Shown here in pieces: positions 43,000 through 51,874 of a stretch of 64,000 nt of DNA. Positions within the stretch are counted from its first letter, which is position 1. Each line of letters starts with the position of its first letter. The stretch is from the NCBI GenBank assembly GCA_037968475.1, contig JBBKVO010000024.1:69918-133917 (forward strand). The letters run 5' to 3'. This DNA is from SB11 sp037968475. GTDB lineage: Bacteria; Bacteroidota; Bacteroidia; UBA8524. The notes under the pieces were generated by a model. That model made no database searches and had not been told where the DNA came from. It was given only the letters and a program-made list of their open reading frames with translations. The translations under genes and the position numbers were made by a program.

Positions 43000-44164
43000 C
43001 ATAGCCAAAAAAAGCATCCTGTTTATACTTTTAGCACTTAGTTTTTATACTTCGCACGCTATTGACGGGCGTTTGCTGATAAGTACCACGCCTAATTTTT
43101 TTGATAGGTGGTATAAAAGCTATACCGAAATACCCATGGCACATATACCCCAAACACAAACCGTATACAAGCGGCAGGTGTTTTATATGTTGCCTTTTAT
43201 CACCGGTTTTTCGGCTACGGATAATAGGCCTAATATTCGTTATGATGTAAACATTAGCCAGAACGGAAAATCGGTATACGAGCAAAAAGCAGTTACTGGA
43301 CTAACCAAAATTGTTAACGATACTGCCGCCATTTTTTTGTGCGAAACGGTGATTAATTATGAGTTTTTAGAAAACAGCCCCAATGGCACTTATACCATTA
43401 CCCTATTGGTGCACGATAATATAGCCCAAACCACCACCCAATTAACAGCCGATATTACCCTAAGTACCTACAAGTTTAACGAGCGAAAATATACCAATGC
43501 CGATAGTTTTTTTGTGTGGCAAAACTACTACTATGAGGGGATAGACCCTGATAGAGAGATTGACGGGTTAATGTTTTTCTCGTTCCCGCAAATGCAAAGC
43601 AATGCTGAGAAAACCCTAGCACTATTAGCCTATTTTGAAGATCTTTTTAAAGGGAAAACCTATTTACTAAAAGAGCTGGAAAATATATTTCTTTCTCGCA
43701 ATGCGGATGAACGACTTACCATGATACACGTACTAAACTTGGTAAGCTATATGCCCCAAAGCCTGCAAAACAAGTTTACTGACGAAGAGAAAAAATTTTA
43801 TGCCGACTTAAAAGGGTTTGGACTGCCAGTGATACCAGAAGGGGCAGTAAACAACCACTTTTTGTTGAATATACTTTGGTCTAAATTTTTTGCAACGGGC
43901 AGTTACAACTATGCTAAAAAAATTGCTGAAACCTTTGAACTAGCCAAATACAAAGGCGCGCTTACAACGTTTAGCGAATCAAAACAAACGGAAGTCGATA
44001 AGCAAGCTGCTTTTTTAGAAACCGTTTATCAAAAGAATATAGAAGATATGTTGAAGCGTTTGCCCAACCATCCATTGTTCAACGGGTATTGCCTGTATAT
44101 GATAGATAGGGGCGATGTGAGTGAGTTGGTAAAAAAAGAATTAGTATCAGTTGTGGTGCGATAA
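42989..44164 (+). CDS. Secreted protein of unknown function (translationally coupled)
   Basis: 391 residues. Signal peptide at 1-24 (FILLALSFYTSHA). The mature part is beta-rich at the start (YDVNISQNGKSVYEQ...) then helical from about 185 with many Leu/Lys/Glu, a 'bundle' pattern. Its start overlaps the 3' end of the 41644 gene by 11 bases, which suggests joint work with that membrane protein. No recognised domain. Confidence 0.65.
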   Translation: MSTSIAKKSILFILLALSFYTSHAIDGRLLISTTPNFFDRWYKSYTEIPMAHIPQTQTVYKRQVFYMLPFITGFSATDNRPNIRYDVNISQNGKSVYEQKAVTGLTKIVNDTAAIFLCETVINYEFLENSPNGTYTITLLVHDNIAQTTTQLTADITLSTYKFNERKYTNADSFFVWQNYYYEGIDPDREIDGLMFFSFPQMQSNAEKTLALLAYFEDLFKGKTYLLKELENIFLSRNADERLTMIHVLNLVSYMPQSLQNKFTDEEKKFYADLKGFGLPVIPEGAVNNHFLLNILWSKFFATGSYNYAKKIAETFELAKYKGALTTFSESKQTEVDKQAAFLETVYQKNIEDMLKRLPNHPLFNGYCLYMIDRGDVSELVKKELVSVVVR

Positions 44165-44242
44165 GCAACCCCAATCATCATTTGCCCATCTAATCAAAAT
44201 ATATTTCGGTTATTTGCACTACAACTACCCTGTATACTTTTG

Positions 44243-45418
44243 ATGAGTGAAGATAATAACAACTTTTGGCAGCGTTTGTGGGCATTCCTTACCCCTGCAC
44301 GCATTGGCTTGCTATATATTATAGCCTTTGTGGCCGCATCAATAGCTCAATACTACAAACCCCAAGCGGGCGAGTATACCAATTATAACAACTACATCAT
44401 TTTTAAACAGGCATTTTTTCACCTGTTGCACGGTAAAGACCTTTACATACTGCACCCTACCGAATGTTGGGATTTATTTAAGTACAGTCCCGCCTTTGCT
44501 TTGTTTATGGGCGTTTTTGCATGGCTGCCCGATATTGTAGGGCTTTCGTTATGGAATTTACTAAACGCAATGGTGTTGTGGTATGCGTTTACCCAATTGC
44601 CACAAGCCAATAGCAAACAAAAGGCCTTTATGTTGCTGTTTGTATTTTTAGAACTGTTAACCAGCATACAAAACTCGCAAAGTAATGGGCTAATAGCAGG
44701 ACTTTTATTATTAGCCTTTGTACGACTTGAAAAAGGCGATGTAGTATGGTCGCCGCTGTATATAATGCTCACCGTATTTATAAAAATATTTGGAGTAGTA
44801 GCCTTTGCATTGTTTTTGCTGTATCCTAAAAAGCCAAAATTTATAGCCTATAGCATACTGTGGGGTGTAGTACTTTTGGTGTTGCCCATAGTAGTAACAG
44901 GAAGCGACGGGCTGTTGATGCAATACCAAAGTTGGTGGAATATGCTAAAAGAAGACCACTCAGCATCCGTTGGATTATCCGTTATGGGGTGGCTAGAGAC
45001 TTGGTTTGGCTATAACGGCAGCAAAACGCTTATTACCTTTTTGGGAGTTGTGTTGTTTTGTCTTCCGCTTATAAAAATTAAACACTATGCACACTATATG
45101 TACCGAGTGCTGTTGTTGGCATCGGTATTGTTGTGGGTAATCATCTTTAACCATAAGGCCGAATCGCCCACCTTTGTAATAGCTATTACAGGCGTAGCCC
45201 TTTGGTTTTTTATGCAGAAAAGAGAGACTTGGAAAATTGTGGTAGTGGTATTGGCGTTTGTGTTTACATCGCTATCGCCCACCGATTTGTTTCCGCACTT
45301 TGTGCGAAAAGAATTAGTAGAACCCTTTGTACTAAAAGCAGTGCCCTGTATATTGGTTTGGGGCATTATTGTTTACGAAATGTTGTTTAAAAAATATGAG
45401 TTGTATAAAAGTGAGTAG
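44243..45418 (+). CDS. DUF2029 / GT87-family membrane glycosyltransferase
   Basis: 392 residues with about ten membrane segments. The ATG at 44243 follows directly on a TTG at 44240. Typical GT87 features are an early NYNNYIIFKQAFFHLLHGKDLYILHP stretch, FKYSPAFALFMG with the conserved aromatic-Pro, and KIFG (KIxG) loop. Family members transfer mannose or related sugars from polyprenyl-phosphate donors. The gene overlaps the MORN-repeat gene slightly. A TACTTTTG box with TTTG 18 bases upstream ends directly at the start codon. Confidence 0.78.
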   Translation: MSEDNNNFWQRLWAFLTPARIGLLYIIAFVAASIAQYYKPQAGEYTNYNNYIIFKQAFFHLLHGKDLYILHPTECWDLFKYSPAFALFMGVFAWLPDIVGLSLWNLLNAMVLWYAFTQLPQANSKQKAFMLLFVFLELLTSIQNSQSNGLIAGLLLLAFVRLEKGDVVWSPLYIMLTVFIKIFGVVAFALFLLYPKKPKFIAYSILWGVVLLVLPIVVTGSDGLLMQYQSWWNMLKEDHSASVGLSVMGWLETWFGYNGSKTLITFLGVVLFCLPLIKIKHYAHYMYRVLLLASVLLWVIIFNHKAESPTFVIAITGVALWFFMQKRETWKIVVVVLAFVFTSLSPTDLFPHFVRKELVEPFVLKAVPCILVWGIIVYEMLFKKYELYKSE

Positions 45419-46517
45419 AATAATTTTAACCCTAACATTAACTCTTTTAATGGTGGCAGCACAGGCTCAAACCCTTAAAGAAAAAGAGTATGAAGGTACA
45501 ACCCTTATGGCCGAAGGCGAAAGCTATAATAATGGTAAAAGGCAAGGCCAATGGATACTATACAACCTTAACGGTGAAAAAGAACAAGAAGGCAAATACA
45601 AAGATGGCCTGAAAGAAGGTGCATGGAAACGCTACGACCCAACTACCAAAAATAGTATTGAAGATGTAATTTATAAAAGGGACACTGCTAACGGAGCCTA
45701 CAAAAGTTATTATGCGGATGGTAAAAAAGCCGAAGAAGGTGCATTTGATATGGGTTACCAAACAGGAGTATGGAAACAATACTTTAGCACCGCAAACAAT
45801 TACCTTGCATCAATAGGGGAGTTTAAAAAAGGAGAAAAAGAAGGTAAGTGGACGTACTATTTTGATGGTGCAGGCTTGCAGGTGTACGAAACAGGTTTGT
45901 ATGCAAACGGACAGCGCAATGGCCAATGGCAGATATATTATCAAGGAACGGCAAAAGCTCGCCAAGCCGAAGGCAATTATAAGAAGGGAGTAAAAGAAGG
46001 CGTATGGACTTTTTATAACGAACAGCCTAATACCTTACTATCGCGTATACGCCATATAGCTAATATGGAGCAGGATACTTTTACCACCTATTACCCAAGC
46101 GGTAAAATACACGAGCGTGGAGCCTATGTAAACGGGCAATACCATGGTTTGTACGAAGAGTTTTATGAAAACGGTGAGCGAAAAACAGAAGGAGCTTTTA
46201 CCTACGGGGATAAAACGGATGACTGGAAGTTTTTTTATGAAACGGGTATAATGAAAATGCTAGGCAGCTATTATAAAAGCAAAGCCAATGGTATGTGGAA
46301 ATATTACCGCGATAATGGCTCGTTAGAGAAAGAGCAGGAGTATAAAAACAATGCGATTGACGGGAAATATATAGAGTATTTTCATAACGGAAAAATTCTT
46401 AAAAAAGGGCAAATGACTAATTTTATGAAGCAAGGCAAGTGGGAAGAATACGATATAACCGGTAATTTGATGAAGATAGAAATTTGGAAAGATAACCAGT
46501 TGATTGATAGTCAATAA
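45396..46517 (+). CDS. MORN-repeat (YwqK-like) secreted protein
   Basis: The ATG at 45396 (MSCIKVSRIIL) gives 373 residues with a signal peptide (about 1-25). The body has at least nine repeats of the MORN-variant type, of the pattern G-Y-x-NG-K-x-G-x-W (YNNGKRQGQW, YKDGLKEGAW, FKKGEKEGKW, YANGQRNGQW, YKKGVKEGVW and others), spaced 22-25 residues. The database label YwqK antitoxin is by similarity only; nothing here is toxin-like. It probably is a surface repeat protein. It ends with no gap to the convergent DUF5916 gene. Confidence 0.85.
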   Translation: MSCIKVSRIILTLTLTLLMVAAQAQTLKEKEYEGTTLMAEGESYNNGKRQGQWILYNLNGEKEQEGKYKDGLKEGAWKRYDPTTKNSIEDVIYKRDTANGAYKSYYADGKKAEEGAFDMGYQTGVWKQYFSTANNYLASIGEFKKGEKEGKWTYYFDGAGLQVYETGLYANGQRNGQWQIYYQGTAKARQAEGNYKKGVKEGVWTFYNEQPNTLLSRIRHIANMEQDTFTTYYPSGKIHERGAYVNGQYHGLYEEFYENGERKTEGAFTYGDKTDDWKFFYETGIMKMLGSYYKSKANGMWKYYRDNGSLEKEQEYKNNAIDGKYIEYFHNGKILKKGQMTNFMKQGKWEEYDITGNLMKIEIWKDNQLIDSQ

Positions 46518-48767
46518 CTATATACCAAGCCAATATACCAGTTTTATTACAACACCTCTATCCCTCACCCTGAAATCGGGAAGGGCACGTCCTGCATTAT
46601 TTATAGGGTTATAATTATCTCCCCATACTACAAATAAATCGCTCATGGGGGCAAAACGCCATTGTAGGCGGGTATTAATATTTACGTTTTCTATTTGGGT
46701 ATTGTATTGCACAAAAGTGGTAAAAAACACACTACGACTAAAGGTAAACTCCATACGGGGCCCTATTAATGTTAGGTTGGTATAGCCGTAGGGTTGCGGC
46801 AGCTTTATCTCATTAGTCTGAAAATTTAAACTAAAATTACCCCAAGGTTGTGCACGGTAATACAAGTTGCAGCCATAGGCTAGTTGTTGGCCATTAAAAA
46901 ATTCACCATACGATACAAAAGCGCTCCAATTAAACAGCTTACGACGGTTTGAGGTATAACTGGCGCTAATATTATTATAGTGATAGTTGCCCACAGGCAA
47001 AGGCACATTACCCGTCCCCGTTATATCAATAGGAAAGTATAAATAGGTTTGGTTTATCTTATACTCAATCCCTATTTCAGCCGTATTTAAAAATATTATT
47101 TGCAGGTAGGGGTCGTATATAGCATCGTTTGAGAAAAGCGAAGAATCGGCATACCAACTTGCATAAATGCCAGGCTTTATCGCATATATTTTGCTGTTTT
47201 TAGGGTAAAAGGCATGGGTTATTTCAGGTTCTAATCGCCAATAGGTCATAGGCACTTCAATATTACGGGCACCATCGTATACCCTTTGGCGGGGCACAAA
47301 ACCCACATTAGCTTGGTAGTTATTGCCCACATACTCGTGGTTCCACATTATAAACCAACGGGCGGTGCTATACCGCAACCACGATGCGTGTGCATAAGCA
47401 TTTTTAGGCTGATTGGGCGAAAACGAGTGGTGAAAGAAAAACTTGCCCTGCCATTTATTATCAGCACTTGCCAAATTATAATCTAAACCCACAATACGGT
47501 TATAGGCATTGGCAGTACTGTCGGCACCATTTAGGCTTTGCTTGTTTACCACAATAGCGGCAATATTGCTGCGGGCAAACACGTGCCTTTGCACGGCGGC
47601 TACCGTAAAATTTTCAGGGTTGGCAACTATGCCGCCTTCGTTATAGGCTTTGGTTTGAATATTCATAAGCCCCATGCGCCAGTTTTTGTCTAGTTTTCCG
47701 CTAAGCCGTGCGCCTGCTACAATGGGTATGGTAACACTGCTGCCATTTTTTAGCCCTATACGGCGCGAGAAAAACGGCCGTATTTTACTAAATCCAAAAC
47801 TGCCAAACAGGTCAGAATTTTCAAGAAAAAACTGGCGTTGTTCAGGAAAAAACAAGCTAAAACGGGTAAGGTTCGTTACCTGCCTGTCTACATCCACTTG
47901 AGAGAAATCGGGGTTTACCGTCAAATCAAGATTTAGCGATGGGGTAACAGATACTTTGGCATCAAAACCTGCATCAACCTTGTGCACTGCTGCTGTTTGT
48001 GCTGCATAGTTTTGGCTAAATCTACTAATGGCATAAGGAATAATAGAGACATTAAGCCCTGCTTTGGGTGCGGGTGCATCCCACAAAAGTTTGCCTGTAT
48101 TGGCCAGTGAGGCTACATCAAAATTACGTGGAACGCGAGACCAACTGCTGTTTTCGTTTATTTTTTGGTTGTTGCGCGAAAAATTTACGCCCCACTGCAC
48201 TGCACCTTGTTTATACCTAAGTGTTTTAAAAGGTATTTTAAATTCGGCTACCCAATAGCCCTCGTGCCGTTTCACTTCTGAAAACCATTTGTTATCCCAG
48301 TTTATGGTAGCGCCAAAGCTGCCGCCGTTTTGTATCAGTCCCTCTTGCTGTGCACCATAAGGGTTTACGGCAAAAGTGAAACCGTTGGTTTTATCGTTAA
48401 AAGGGTCTATAAAAATGGCAAAGGCATCGTTGGTAGTATATGTAAAATCGCGTTTTAATGATGATATTACATAGTTCCCTTCAAATCCATCGTAGCAAAT
48501 AGCTGCCACATAAATATTGTGCTCATCGTAAGCCATCATCACCTCGGTTTTGGTGCGGGCAAGCGAGGTATCGTAGGGATATTGTTGCCAAAAATTTCCT
48601 GTTTTTTCAACCCGTTGCCAAGTGGCTTCGTTTAGTTCTCCATCAATTTTTATGGGTTCTTGGGTTTTGCTTAAAAAATAGCTGCGCGCACTATCAGGCT
48701 CGGTTTGCGCTTGCGCTGCACCTGCAATGAATAGTAAAAGAAAGAAAAAGTATATATATCTGCCCAC
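46518..48767 (-). CDS. DUF5916 outer-membrane protein with CBM9-like N-terminus
   Basis: The GTG at 48767 gives about 749 residues with signal peptide (FFLLLFIAGAAQAQ); the frame extends to a TTG at 48824 but that adds a non-signal-like stretch. The N-terminal domain (IKIDGELNEATWQRVEKTGNFWQQYP) is the CBM9-like ligand-binding fold, followed by the DUF5916 barrel part with SLFFPEQRQFFLENSDLF and IRPFFSRRIGL. Such proteins probably bind a ligand, with the barrel in the outer membrane. It lies 49 bases downstream of the GT2 gene. Confidence 0.88.
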   Translation of the reverse strand: MGRYIYFFFLLLFIAGAAQAQTEPDSARSYFLSKTQEPIKIDGELNEATWQRVEKTGNFWQQYPYDTSLARTKTEVMMAYDEHNIYVAAICYDGFEGNYVISSLKRDFTYTTNDAFAIFIDPFNDKTNGFTFAVNPYGAQQEGLIQNGGSFGATINWDNKWFSEVKRHEGYWVAEFKIPFKTLRYKQGAVQWGVNFSRNNQKINENSSWSRVPRNFDVASLANTGKLLWDAPAPKAGLNVSIIPYAISRFSQNYAAQTAAVHKVDAGFDAKVSVTPSLNLDLTVNPDFSQVDVDRQVTNLTRFSLFFPEQRQFFLENSDLFGSFGFSKIRPFFSRRIGLKNGSSVTIPIVAGARLSGKLDKNWRMGLMNIQTKAYNEGGIVANPENFTVAAVQRHVFARSNIAAIVVNKQSLNGADSTANAYNRIVGLDYNLASADNKWQGKFFFHHSFSPNQPKNAYAHASWLRYSTARWFIMWNHEYVGNNYQANVGFVPRQRVYDGARNIEVPMTYWRLEPEITHAFYPKNSKIYAIKPGIYASWYADSSLFSNDAIYDPYLQIIFLNTAEIGIEYKINQTYLYFPIDITGTGNVPLPVGNYHYNNISASYTSNRRKLFNWSAFVSYGEFFNGQQLAYGCNLYYRAQPWGNFSLNFQTNEIKLPQPYGYTNLTLIGPRMEFTFSRSVFFTTFVQYNTQIENVNINTRLQWRFAPMSDLFVVWGDNYNPINNAGRALPDFRVRDRGVVIKLVYWLGI

Positions 48768-48816
48768 AATATGTCTCAAAAATAACAAAAGAGTCGGCTT
48801 AATAGCTCTTTTTAGA

Positions 48817-49533
48817 CTAAGCAAACAAATTGTACTTCAAAATGCACCAAATGGCTCTAAAACCATCGCGCCAGCCAATTTTTTTACCTTCTTCATAAGT
48901 GCGTCCGTAGTATGATATTCCTACCTCGTATATACGTATCTTGGGTATGCGGGCAATTTTTGCAGTTACTTCGGGTTCAAAACCAAAACGTTTTTCTTTT
49001 AAATCCAACCCTTGCACAACCTCGCGGCGAAACATTTTGTAGCAAGTTTCCATATCCGTTAGGTTCAGGTTGGTAAACACGTTGTTAAGCAGGGTTAAAA
49101 ACTTATTGCCTATGGTGTGCCAAAAGAAAAGTATGCGGTGTGGGTTTCCGCCCATAAAACGGCTACCGTACACCACGTCGGCAAAGCCGTCGGTAATGGG
49201 TTGTAGCAAAATATTAAACTCTTGTGGGTTATACTCAAGGTCGGCATCTTGTATCACTACTATATCGCCTGTGGCTACTTTTATACCTGTGTGCAGGGCT
49301 GCGCCCTTGCCTTTGTTTACCTCATGCTGAAAAAAAACAATATTTAAGTCTTTGTTTTCGGCCATATAGCGTTCTACAGCCTCAACAGTATCGTCAGTAC
49401 TGCAATCGTTTACTATTATCACCTCTTTTTCCATACCACTACCAAGCACCACATTTTTCACCTTATCAAGTATTAGGTGTATGGTTTTCCCTTCATTATA
49501 GGCCGGAATAACTATCGAAAGTGTTTTGAACAT
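48817..49533 (-). CDS. Family 2 glycosyltransferase (dolichyl-phosphate sugar synthase-like)
   Basis: The ATG at 49533 (MFKTLSIVIPAYNEG) is preferred to a TTG at 49560. 238 residues with the GT-A fold: VIPAYNEG, VIIVNDCSTDD, NKGKGAALHTG, IQDADLEY (DxD-like) and the ending GRTYEEGKKIGWRDG. It resembles dolichyl-phosphate mannose or undecaprenyl-phosphate sugar synthases, which would supply polyprenyl-phosphate sugars to GT-C enzymes such as those at 37-45 kb. That link is inference. Confidence 0.88.
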   Translation of the reverse strand: MFKTLSIVIPAYNEGKTIHLILDKVKNVVLGSGMEKEVIIVNDCSTDDTVEAVERYMAENKDLNIVFFQHEVNKGKGAALHTGIKVATGDIVVIQDADLEYNPQEFNILLQPITDGFADVVYGSRFMGGNPHRILFFWHTIGNKFLTLLNNVFTNLNLTDMETCYKMFRREVVQGLDLKEKRFGFEPEVTAKIARIPKIRIYEVGISYYGRTYEEGKKIGWRDGFRAIWCILKYNLFA

Positions 49534-49642
49534 CCCAAAAAATTTGTGCAAAGAAAACAAATAAACGGCAATTAGTGGCTTTTCGCCCTCATATATGCGC
49601 CAATCAACGGTTTTTATATAAATTTGTTTTTAGTAGAAACGT

Positions 49643-50386
49643 ATGAAAAATATAGTATTAGCCCTTTTGCTGTTAATTAGCAGTGTAGCATTTTCTCAAA
49701 AAGCAAAAACAACAAGTACTAGCCCTACTGTTGAAACGTATAAAAAAGCCTATTATATGGCACTTCGCTGTGGTGATGCACAAGCGGCAGTAAACAGCTT
49801 ATATCTTATAATAGCTGAAGAGGGCGACCGCAGCCCATACAAAGACAGTCTTTTGCTGATGTATTTTGATATGGCCTCGTTTGTACAATGCGAGCGTGTA
49901 GCAAGCGAATTGGCGAAAACCTATTCTGATTCTATTGAAAAAGGGAAAAACCTTACCATACTTGAAATTTTGGCTATATCGCAAGCATCATTGGGTAAGG
50001 TGAAAGAAGCCATAGAGTCGTTTGATAAATTGCTTTCTAAAACCAACGAGATGTACCATGCTTATCGATTGGCCGAGTTACAATACACCTACAAACGTGT
50101 GGGTGAAGCTTTGCAAAGTGTAATGCGAGCCGAAAACCTAACCAATAGCATGAAAGCTCCAGTGAAAATTGAGGTAGAAAAAAACAAGGTACAGGAGGTG
50201 AAATTGGAAGCTGCTGTGTTAAATCTTAAAGGCTATATTTTGCTTGAAGACTATCCTGATAAGAAAACAGAAGCTATTGAAGCCTTTACCAAAGCCCTTG
50301 AAATACAACCCAACTTTTTATTAGCAAAAAATAATTTGGCGTATGCTACCGGCGGCACACCAGAGGGCACACCAGAAAAGAAATAA
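49643..50386 (+). CDS. TPR-type secreted protein
   Basis: 247 residues with signal peptide (1-19, ends SVAFSQ). Helical repeats of the tetratricopeptide type fill the rest; the last (IEAFTKALEIQPNFLLAKNNLAYATG) is a clear TPR. No catalytic residues. A TAAATTTG -7 box at 49619-49626 has no visible -33 partner. A bidirectional terminator follows. Confidence 0.8.
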   Translation: MKNIVLALLLLISSVAFSQKAKTTSTSPTVETYKKAYYMALRCGDAQAAVNSLYLIIAEEGDRSPYKDSLLLMYFDMASFVQCERVASELAKTYSDSIEKGKNLTILEILAISQASLGKVKEAIESFDKLLSKTNEMYHAYRLAELQYTYKRVGEALQSVMRAENLTNSMKAPVKIEVEKNKVQEVKLEAAVLNLKGYILLEDYPDKKTEAIEAFTKALEIQPNFLLAKNNLAYATGGTPEGTPEKK

Positions 50387-50409
50387 TAATTTTTAGACAG
50401 ATATAAACA

Positions 50410-50444
50410 AGAAGCCCCTGTATGCAAAGCATACAGGGGCTTCT
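50410..50444. terminator. Bidirectional terminator between convergent genes
   Basis: Arms AGAAGCCCCTGTATGC and their exact complement around AAA, followed by a T-rich stretch. It separates the TPR gene and the T9SS cargo gene. Confidence 0.9.
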
Positions 50445-50458
50445 CTATTTAAAAAAGA

Positions 50459-51766
50459 TTACTGTTTAATAATCTTTATAGTGTTGTTGCCTGCACGCAG
50501 CATATAAATACCTGTGGCTAGGTCATCAATTTGTAATTCGGTTTTTGTGGTTTGCCCTGCAAAAAACTGCACGGCTTTTGTTTTTAATACTTTGCCTGTT
50601 ATATCCGTTAATACTATATCAGTATTGCCCTCAGTTGCAGCGTTTAACTCTACAAACAATGTTTGGTTGGCAGGGTTGGGGTAGGCATTTAGTGCTGTAC
50701 CCAATTTTTTTGCACTGCCAATGCTTGTAGTGGTAGTGGGTGCAAAAATCATGCGGTGGGTGGGTGTAGCAGCCCACGATGTAGGCGTAGCTCCTGCACG
50801 ATAAATTTTTGCAGTATCGTATTGGTTATTGGGCAGGTAGTTTAAAATAATACTATCGTTATAGTTTTCTTGCCCTGCTTGAAAATAGCGTGATGTTATA
50901 GCACTAAGTTTTGATGCTGTATAATAATGACTATATATACCAAAAAGTTCTAAGCTATCATTTTGACGATACCAGTCAAAAACTTTATCAATTTTACCAT
51001 TTTGAGTATAGGTATATTCTTTCATTCCTGTTTTAGCCAAAGGTCCGCCTTGGTTAAAATTATAAAGAGAAACGATACGCTTAAGCTCACCTGTGGTATA
51101 ATACTCGTACAACGATTGTGAAACTGTATCAGTGCCAAAGCGTTGGGGGACATTACGTTCAACACTTTCTGTGCATCTACCATTATTATCGCAGGTATAA
51201 TATGTAACTACGCTACTAGCAGGGTTTAAATACACCGCAGAGTCTATACGCCTTTTATTATTGGCATCGTATAGAAAAAATGTTTTTGACGACGGCGAGA
51301 AAGAGCTTCCGCTTTTGTAATAAAAATCTACTTGTTTTTCTTTCTTGTTGGGGTAGTAGGCATACACCGCTTTAATTTTGAAGTTGGTTCCTGTATAGCT
51401 AACTTCAAGCTCATTCTCCTCAACCAAATTATTACTATTGTATATGCTGCTGTATTCAGCTTTGTAATTATTTTCCCAAAAGCTATTTGCCGTATCCCAA
51501 TACGCGGTTGATAATTCAGCAAAACCACCAAAAGCATCGCGGCTGCTCACTGCCAACTCAACATTTCTCCATATTCCTTGTGCGGCTATAAACTCTTCCC
51601 TTGTCCACCCTTCGGTTTCAGTTCTCAAAATGTCTCTATAAGCCAACGGAGGTTCTACCACCGGTTTATAAAAAGGTGCACCGCTAGATAGTTCATCTTG
51701 GGCGGTTGCCAAGTTAGACATACTTAATAGGATGCCTAAAAAAAGAGATGTAAGAATTGTTTTCAT
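50459..51766 (-). CDS. T9SS-secreted protein, type A sorting domain (paralogue 1)
   Basis: 435 residues with a signal peptide (1-22, ...LATA) and a C-terminal T9SS type A sorting domain (about 358-435), with AYPNPANQTLFVEL near its start and KIIKQ at its end. The body has RHS/YD-like strand motifs such as YTYTQNGKIDKVFDWY. The C-terminal domain targets the protein to the SprA-linked translocon and the cell surface. It follows the paralogue at 51875 on the same strand after a terminator. Confidence 0.9.
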   Translation of the reverse strand: MKTILTSLFLGILLSMSNLATAQDELSSGAPFYKPVVEPPLAYRDILRTETEGWTREEFIAAQGIWRNVELAVSSRDAFGGFAELSTAYWDTANSFWENNYKAEYSSIYNSNNLVEENELEVSYTGTNFKIKAVYAYYPNKKEKQVDFYYKSGSSFSPSSKTFFLYDANNKRRIDSAVYLNPASSVVTYYTCDNNGRCTESVERNVPQRFGTDTVSQSLYEYYTTGELKRIVSLYNFNQGGPLAKTGMKEYTYTQNGKIDKVFDWYRQNDSLELFGIYSHYYTASKLSAITSRYFQAGQENYNDSIILNYLPNNQYDTAKIYRAGATPTSWAATPTHRMIFAPTTTTSIGSAKKLGTALNAYPNPANQTLFVELNAATEGNTDIVLTDITGKVLKTKAVQFFAGQTTKTELQIDDLATGIYMLRAGNNTIKIIKQ

Positions 51767-51809
51767 AATATAATGAGTATAAAAATGGGTTTAATGCTGC
51801 ATTGTTTAA

Positions 51810-51844
51810 AAACCGCCGTGCAGTTTGCTATAACACGGCGGTTT
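51810..51844 (-). terminator. Terminator between the two T9SS cargo genes
   Basis: AAACCGCCGTG and CACGGCGGTTT pair across a 13-base loop, 31 bases after the stop of the upstream paralogue. Confidence 0.7.
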
Positions 51845-51874
51845 ATATTATAGAAGTATGTAAAAAGACAAGGC

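Noticed and set aside
45396..46517. Toxin-antitoxin pair because MORN/YwqK proteins are often labelled antitoxins
   Set aside because: No toxin-like neighbour; the protein has a signal peptide and only repeats.
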